Shown here piece after piece: positions 59,207 through 64,000 of a DNA stretch of 64,000 nucleotides. Each line of letters begins with the position of its first letter. Position 1 is the stretch's first letter. Made by a program: the position numbers and the translations under genes. The notes under the pieces were generated by a model that made no database searches, was not told the origin of the DNA, and saw only the letters and a program-made list of their open reading frames with translations. The stretch comes from Saccharomycopsis crataegensis (lineage: Eukaryota; Ascomycota; Saccharomycetes; Ascoideales; Saccharomycopsidaceae), in NCBI RefSeq assembly GCF_037102585.1, contig NW_027043829.1, positions 1,178,001 through 1,242,000 of the forward strand, in the 5' to 3' direction.

Positions 59207-60473
59207 GCAACAGCAACAGCAGCAGCAGCAATCAAATAATGTGAACTCTGCAACCTCGGTTTTGTCCCAGTTAAACTCATTCACCAACCAAACAAACCCA
59301 TTCTTTTATTCTGAACATGCCAATCTGGAATTTAGTTCCCTTAATGAATTTTTGTCGATGATTGACGACCCAGACGTCGTTAACAGTGTCAACACACAAT
59401 ATAAGACTATTGCTCCATCAACCAGCTTCAATTCTTTATCTGCTCTTAATAATATTAATAGTATGCCGCTGTTTTCTAATGCGTTTGCAACAGAAAATAG
59501 TATTAATCCTGGGGAAGTCACTAGCCGATTTAGTGCCCCAAATACCAATTTGAATAATATTGTTGGCAATGCCACAAACATAATGGTTAATGGCGAAAAG
59601 GATGTCAATAACAACAACAACACTAACAACAACAACAACAACAATAATAATACTACTACTACTAATAATACTAATAATCATAATAATACTAATAATCATA
59701 ATAATACTAATAATCATAATATCAACAATTCTAATGTCAGCAATAATAATGTCAATAATAAATCCACAACCGATATAAACTTGACAAAACCTGATTATGA
59801 AACTCCAATGATTTCCGATCTGGCAAGAGACAAGTTCTTTTTAACTGCTGCCGATCCCTCGACGGAAATTACCCCAGAAGAACGTCTTAAGCAAGTCATC
59901 AAGGCTAAATTGGACGCAGGACTTTTACAGCCTTACAATTATGCTCAAGGGTACGCTCGACTACAAAGCTATATGGATAGCTATATGAATCAACAATCAC
60001 GCCAAAGAATCCTCAAGCCGCTTTCAATTTTCCGGCCAGCGTTCCGTGCAATTGCTCGTACTCTCAAAGATGTCGACCTTGTGCTTGTGGAAGAGGCGTT
60101 TGAAAGAATGTTGCTCGACTACGATCGGGTGTTTACCCTGATGGCGATCCCTGCTTGTCTATGGCGTCGTACCGGGGAAATCTATCGTGGGAATAAAGAA
60201 TTCGCACAACTTGTGGAAGTGGGGTCTGACGCATTGAAAGATGGCAAGTTGACGATTTATGAACTTATGTCAGAAGAGAGTGCGGTAAACTTTTGGGAGA
60301 AATACGGAGCAATTGCCTTTGATAAGGGACAAAAGGCGGTATTGACAAGTTGTAACTTGAGAACCAAAGATGGCAGAAAAAGAAAAGCTTGTTGTTTCAG
60401 TTTCACCATCAGAAGGGATAGGTATAATATTCCTAGTTGTATTGTGGGAAATTTCATTCCCCTTGATAATTAA
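58638..60473 (+). CDS. ERT1: Ert1-type Zn2Cys6 transcription regulator of gluconeogenesis
   Basis: Ert1 (with Rds2) switches genes between fermentation and gluconeogenesis. The zinc cluster is near the start (CVFCRRSHMICDDNRPC, CINRNISHLC), preceded by a basic KKRKKKVS. The conserved C-terminal PAS-like region has AFERMLLDYDRVFT, then AIPACLWRRTGEIYRGNKEF, and CCFSFTIRRDRYNIPSCIVG. The middle is low in complexity: a run of more than 20 Gln coded by CAA/CAG (about 59167-59229) and a long Asn-rich stretch (59605-59760) with an NNT-NNH repeat. 611 residues against 529 in S. cerevisiae. RDS2 is the alternative. Confidence 0.85.
59605..59760 (+). repeat. Asn-rich coding repeat in ERT1 with 18-bp units
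   Basis: AAC/AAT-rich coding repeat. From about 59671 an 18-bp unit (actaataatcataataat) recurs about three times, encoding Thr-Asn-Asn-His-Asn-Asn. Confidence 0.85.
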
Positions 60474-60976
60474 GGAAGGAGACTTTGGTAAATTAATGAA
60501 TGTATCTATATTTTGGTTATTTTGATTTAAATGGTATTTGTAATATAATAATTCTAATGATGGCAACATTTGACAAACTGGTTAACTAACTAATTAACTC
60601 ACTAACTCGCTATATAAGTACATGAGTAAAAAATCGCCAGTGTGGTTTTGCAGCCCTGCAACACTGGCAAAATCAAAAAAAAAAAAAAAAAAAAAAAAAA
60701 TCAAAACAGAAAATTCATCAAATTAAAACAATTTATCACTTTTTTGACCTATATTTTTTTTATATTATAATAAGGGTCTAGGAGGTTCTTTGTGATTTTA
60801 GACCGTCTTTAAATCTCTAGATTTCTGGCGTATTATAAGCAAACTTTGCTCGGTATTGTGATCTCTTTTGATGCTGTCAAGCTTCTCAAAGATCGCGTTG
60901 CGGTATACACACAACATCACTCCAATATAATTTCCCTCTTAACAATCTATCGGAATAAGAACAAAAACAATTCATC
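60474..60976. other. ERT1-TAF5 intergenic region
   Basis: About 500 bp. It contains an A26 run (60675-60700) preceded by a small dyad (cgccagtgtg/acactggca, 60637-60669), and the TAF5 promoter. No gene seen. Confidence 0.6.
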
Positions 60977-63427
60977 ATGAATAACAATTCTGATAAACCT
61001 ATTGCCCCAAACCAACAACCTATGGCAGGAAATAGACAAGCTCCAGGCGCGGTGCAGCCGCCGCGCCCTCAACCTCCTCAACAACCTCCGCAACAACAAT
61101 ATTCCCAAGCGGATCTCAACAAGATTGTCCTTGAATACTTGAACAAAAAAGGGTACCATAAGACAGAAATGATGTTGCGAAATGAGAGTGCAGGGGTGCC
61201 AATCGGATTCAATCAACAATTCCCAGTAACTGCTGCCAACGCTGGGATTCCTAACACCCAACCAGTGATGATTCGACAGCAACAACAGCAGAAACCTTCG
61301 AATACCCCTTTCAAAATCGTTGCTGAGAAGTCGCAAACTAGTGATATGCTTTCTGATATTGATGGCCAAGCAAAGGACCCGAATTTGTACTTCAAAGGTT
61401 ACAAAATCCTTCGCGACTGGATCAACTCGTCGTTAGATTTGTATAAGCCCCAATTACTCAAATTGTTATATCCAATTTTCGTGAATTGTTTTATTGATTT
61501 GATCAATCTCAAAAAGACAAAATTAACTTTAGAATTTTTCAACAAGTTCAAGGACGACCATATTATTTCCCACGGTAAAGAGATTGTGGAAATGTCGGCC
61601 ATCTCTTTAGTGGATCACTTGAAATTGAGTGGGATTATGAAAAATTTCCGTGAAAGGAAGTATAAGGTTAAAATTTCATCTGTTTGTGTGTATTTGTTGT
61701 TGTTTTTTCTTAACGAAAATAAAAACGTGGGTGGTGATTTGATTATCCGGTTGATCAATCAACATATCGATTTAGAAATTTCTACTGATAAACTAGGATT
61801 CAATAACAGATCAGCTTTAGACCCAGACGAAGGGATTCCTGAATTTAATGAATCAAACATCGAAGAATTTAACTCAAAGGAATTGAAACTCGGGAGGTTG
61901 CCAAGAGATGAGAACTTTGATAAGGAGATTGAAAACGAATTGAGAATGAAAGATGAGAAAGAAGCAGCTAAAAAGAAGTCAATCAAAACCTCTCTTGTTG
62001 AAGAATTCCAGAAAATAAAATCAGAAAATCCTAACCCAACTGCCACTGAACAAGTACAAGTTGATGAAAACAATCTGATTGTTGATGACGGGAGTGATAT
62101 GGATAAAATTAGTGATGGAATAATATTTGACAGTTTGAAAAAAAATGACCCGAATTTTGAAAGTCCATCGAAAGATGCTTTGCCAATTCCTCCAAAGACC
62201 ATTTTTGACTTGAAGAAAGAAGTCCAAATAGTGCAAGACTCGCGTTCTCGATTGAAGCTTTCTTTTGAAAAAAATCAATTTTCGCCTCCTTCTATTTGCA
62301 TGTACACATTCCACAACTCTCTTGATGAAATCACTTGTTTGGAATTCAATGAGAATAGTAATCTAGTGGCTGCCGGATTTGAAGATTCTTATATCAAATT
62401 GTGGTCGATTGATGGTAATCCTTTGAAATCGATCATCAAAAATGATCCGCAAAACAAACTGAATACCAGAAGATTAATTGGCCATTCAGGTACAGTGTAC
62501 AGTTTAAGTTTCTCTCCAGATGGGAACTATCTCCTATCTGCATCGGAGGACGGTACGGTACGTTTATGGTCATTGGACACATACACTTGTCTTGTGATTT
62601 ACAAATCTCATAATGATCCGGTTTGGGACGTGAAATTCTCACCATTTGGTCACTATTTCGTGACTGCGTCTCATGATACCACCGCAAGATTATGGTCGGT
62701 GGACCATATTTACCCTCTTCGACTCTTTGTTGGCCACATGAGTGATGTTGATTGCGTTGCGTGGTTTCCTAATGCTTGCTACTGTTTCACCGGGTCTCTG
62801 GATAAAACTATCAGAATGTGGGATATTCTCAAAGGTGAATGTGTCAGACTTTTTGTCGGACATAGTAGCGCAATTAATGCGTTAGCGGTTCATCCAAGGG
62901 GCAGACTTTTGGCTAGTGCTGGTGAAGACTCAATGATTCATTTGTGGGATATTTCTCACGGAAGATTACTCAAATCGATGCGTGGACACTCCCAAAAATG
63001 CTCGATTTATTCATTAGATTTTTCTAAAGACGGTAATGTCCTCGTTAGTGGTGGCAGTGATAATTCCGTACGGATTTGGGACGTAAAGAAAAACTCCGAG
63101 CTTCAATTATCTGAACCAGAACCATTTTTCAATAACGTTGATGAAAACGCCAGTATTTCCAATGACGTTTCCAAGCAAGTGGTATCTAACAAAAACGGGA
63201 CCACCGGGGGTGGACCGGGAAATAATGGCGGCAATGGCGGTGCCAGTGGTAGTGCCAATGAAGGAGGAAGGAAGAAAAACAAGGAACTTGGATCGTGTAC
63301 CAATGATCACGTTGGTGCGTATTTCACCAAGCAAACCAGTGTATTCAAAGTTCACTTCACTAGAAGAAACTTGTGTTTAGCTGCAGGTATTTTCTCTAGT
63401 GGTGATAAATATAACGGCAGTGGTTGA
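60977..63427 (+). CDS. TAF5: Taf5, WD40 subunit of TFIID and SAGA
   Basis: Taf5 scaffolds the histone-fold TAFs in TFIID and SAGA. The 816-residue product (798 in S. cerevisiae) has a LisH motif (DLNKIVLEYLNKKGYHKTEM), the NTD2 helical domain (YFKGYKILRDWINSSLDLYK onward) and seven WD40 repeats from about residue 441 (for example GHSGTVYSLSFSPDGNYLLS, VWDVKFSPFGHYFVTASHD, DVDCVAWFPNACYCFTGS, GGSDNSVRIWD). A Gly/Asn-rich linker interrupts the last part before HVGAYFTKQTSVFKVHFTRR. In repeat 4 the codon after FTGS is CTG, where S. cerevisiae has Ser. Confidence 0.96.
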   Translation: MNNNSDKPIAPNQQPMAGNRQAPGAVQPPRPQPPQQPPQQQYSQADLNKIVLEYLNKKGYHKTEMMLRNESAGVPIGFNQQFPVTAANAGIPNTQPVMIRQQQQQKPSNTPFKIVAEKSQTSDMLSDIDGQAKDPNLYFKGYKILRDWINSSLDLYKPQLLKLLYPIFVNCFIDLINLKKTKLTLEFFNKFKDDHIISHGKEIVEMSAISLVDHLKLSGIMKNFRERKYKVKISSVCVYLLLFFLNENKNVGGDLIIRLINQHIDLEISTDKLGFNNRSALDPDEGIPEFNESNIEEFNSKELKLGRLPRDENFDKEIENELRMKDEKEAAKKKSIKTSLVEEFQKIKSENPNPTATEQVQVDENNLIVDDGSDMDKISDGIIFDSLKKNDPNFESPSKDALPIPPKTIFDLKKEVQIVQDSRSRLKLSFEKNQFSPPSICMYTFHNSLDEITCLEFNENSNLVAAGFEDSYIKLWSIDGNPLKSIIKNDPQNKLNTRRLIGHSGTVYSLSFSPDGNYLLSASEDGTVRLWSLDTYTCLVIYKSHNDPVWDVKFSPFGHYFVTASHDTTARLWSVDHIYPLRLFVGHMSDVDCVAWFPNACYCFTGSLDKTIRMWDILKGECVRLFVGHSSAINALAVHPRGRLLASAGEDSMIHLWDISHGRLLKSMRGHSQKCSIYSLDFSKDGNVLVSGGSDNSVRIWDVKKNSELQLSEPEPFFNNVDENASISNDVSKQVVSNKNGTTGGGPGNNGGNGGASGSANEGGRKKNKELGSCTNDHVGAYFTKQTSVFKVHFTRRNLCLAAGIFSSGDKYNGSG

Positions 63428-63919
63428 GGTTTTGGTTTTTAGTTTTTGTGCTGTTTTAGAATTTCCTCTTGTATACTATGAATGAATGTTTTTTTTTTTT
63501 TTTTTACGTGTTTCCGTAATGTCTAAAATATCGAATTTACAAAATGATTTGTTAGGTCAATGAATTAACAATGTAAAATATCACTTGAAATTGAAAATAA
63601 ATAATAAATAAGTTAATGATAAGTCAAGAAATGAACAGTGAACTGAAGAATCAAAGATAAAACTATGAAACAACAACAAAAAAAATAGCTATAGTAGTAT
63701 TATTAATAATAATAAAATCGTGGCTGAAATGAATGCGGCTCATAAAGCAAGGAATTGAATAAAGTGTATCTTCTTTTAAACAAAAAAAAAAAAATAAAAA
63801 AAGACACATAGTTTCGTTAAATAATAAAAAAGTGTGAAATGATTATTAAAAGTAATGTGAGAGTGGAAAATTGAAGAAAAGAATTAAATGTCAAAAACAA
63901 AGAGTGAGAGACCATTGGC
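63428..63919. other. Region downstream of TAF5
   Basis: About 490 bp of very A-rich sequence with no gene, including the convergent 3' ends of TAF5 and the partial gene at the right edge. Confidence 0.6.
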
Positions 63920-64000
63920 TTACCAAGAAGATGGACCAAAGAATTCTCCATCTTTCAAAACAATGTTGAAAGCAGTATCGGTGGCGTCCATGGTATTTTC
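63920..64000 (-). CDS. 3' end of an unidentified gene cut by the window edge
   Basis: The minus strand is open from the edge to TAA at 63922-63920 and encodes a C-terminal 26 residues reading MDATDTAFNIVLKDGEFF then GPSSW. Codon choice (ggt, aac, ttg, acc, tct) is that of a well-expressed gene. The fragment is too short for me to name the protein. Confidence 0.6.
   Translation of the reverse strand, partial: ENTMDATDTAFNIVLKDGEFFGPSSW

Noticed and set aside
1-64000. Transposons, LTR elements or viral remnants
   Set aside because: No reverse transcriptase, integrase, transposase or capsid motif, and no terminal repeats were seen on either strand.

Overview
The window comes from a budding yeast (Saccharomycotina). 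It is gene-dense and AT-rich, and most genes are intronless. The few introns are short, with GTATGT or GTAAGT donors, a CTAAC-type branch point and an acceptor only about 10-17 nt further on. Nearly all recognisable proteins have Saccharomyces cerevisiae counterparts; one, a pirin, does not. In-frame CTG codons are scarce, and several fall where relatives carry Ser, Thr or Ala. This suggests, but does not prove, a lineage in which CUG is not read as leucine.

Left part (0-19.5 kb): the 3' nine-tenths or so of TRA1, open at the window edge, with an unusual Glu/Lys/Ser-rich insertion; GEP4 and HEL2 sharing a short divergent promoter; a CDC25/MIH1 phosphatase whose first exon and 159-nt intron had to be worked out from splice signals; a possible small frameshifted gene and a heptamer tandem repeat; PEX10 and an unrecognised 67-residue ORF.

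Middle (19.5-35 kb): a 3.3-kb stretch with no recognisable gene, then RPS8 preceded by a 533-nt 5'UTR intron, EMP65, LSM5 (intron near its 3' end) divergent from PAA1, PPH3 (intron after codon 5), PSP1 with a probable 5'UTR intron, and a second gene-free stretch of about 2.6 kb with a cluster of ACGCG boxes.

Right part (35-64 kb): ADA2, an ECM11-like gene divergent from a BUD27/URI-like gene, then FYV10 and VID30, two subunits of the GID/CTLH ubiquitin ligase, head to head around a perfect 17-bp inverted repeat. Next come an uncharacterised helical-repeat protein, MCP1, MGS1/MCT1 (divergent), a CRH-family cell-wall transglycosylase with one intron, the pirin, GEP3, a calcipressin, ERT1, TAF5, and the last 26 codons of an unidentified gene at the right edge.

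Functional links: TRA1, ADA2 and TAF5 are all SAGA subunits; FYV10 and VID30 act in one E3 ligase that controls gluconeogenic enzymes, and ERT1 is a gluconeogenesis regulator. GEP4, MCP1, MCT1 and GEP3 are mitochondrial. I saw no tRNA, rRNA, transposon, viral remnant or CRISPR array.
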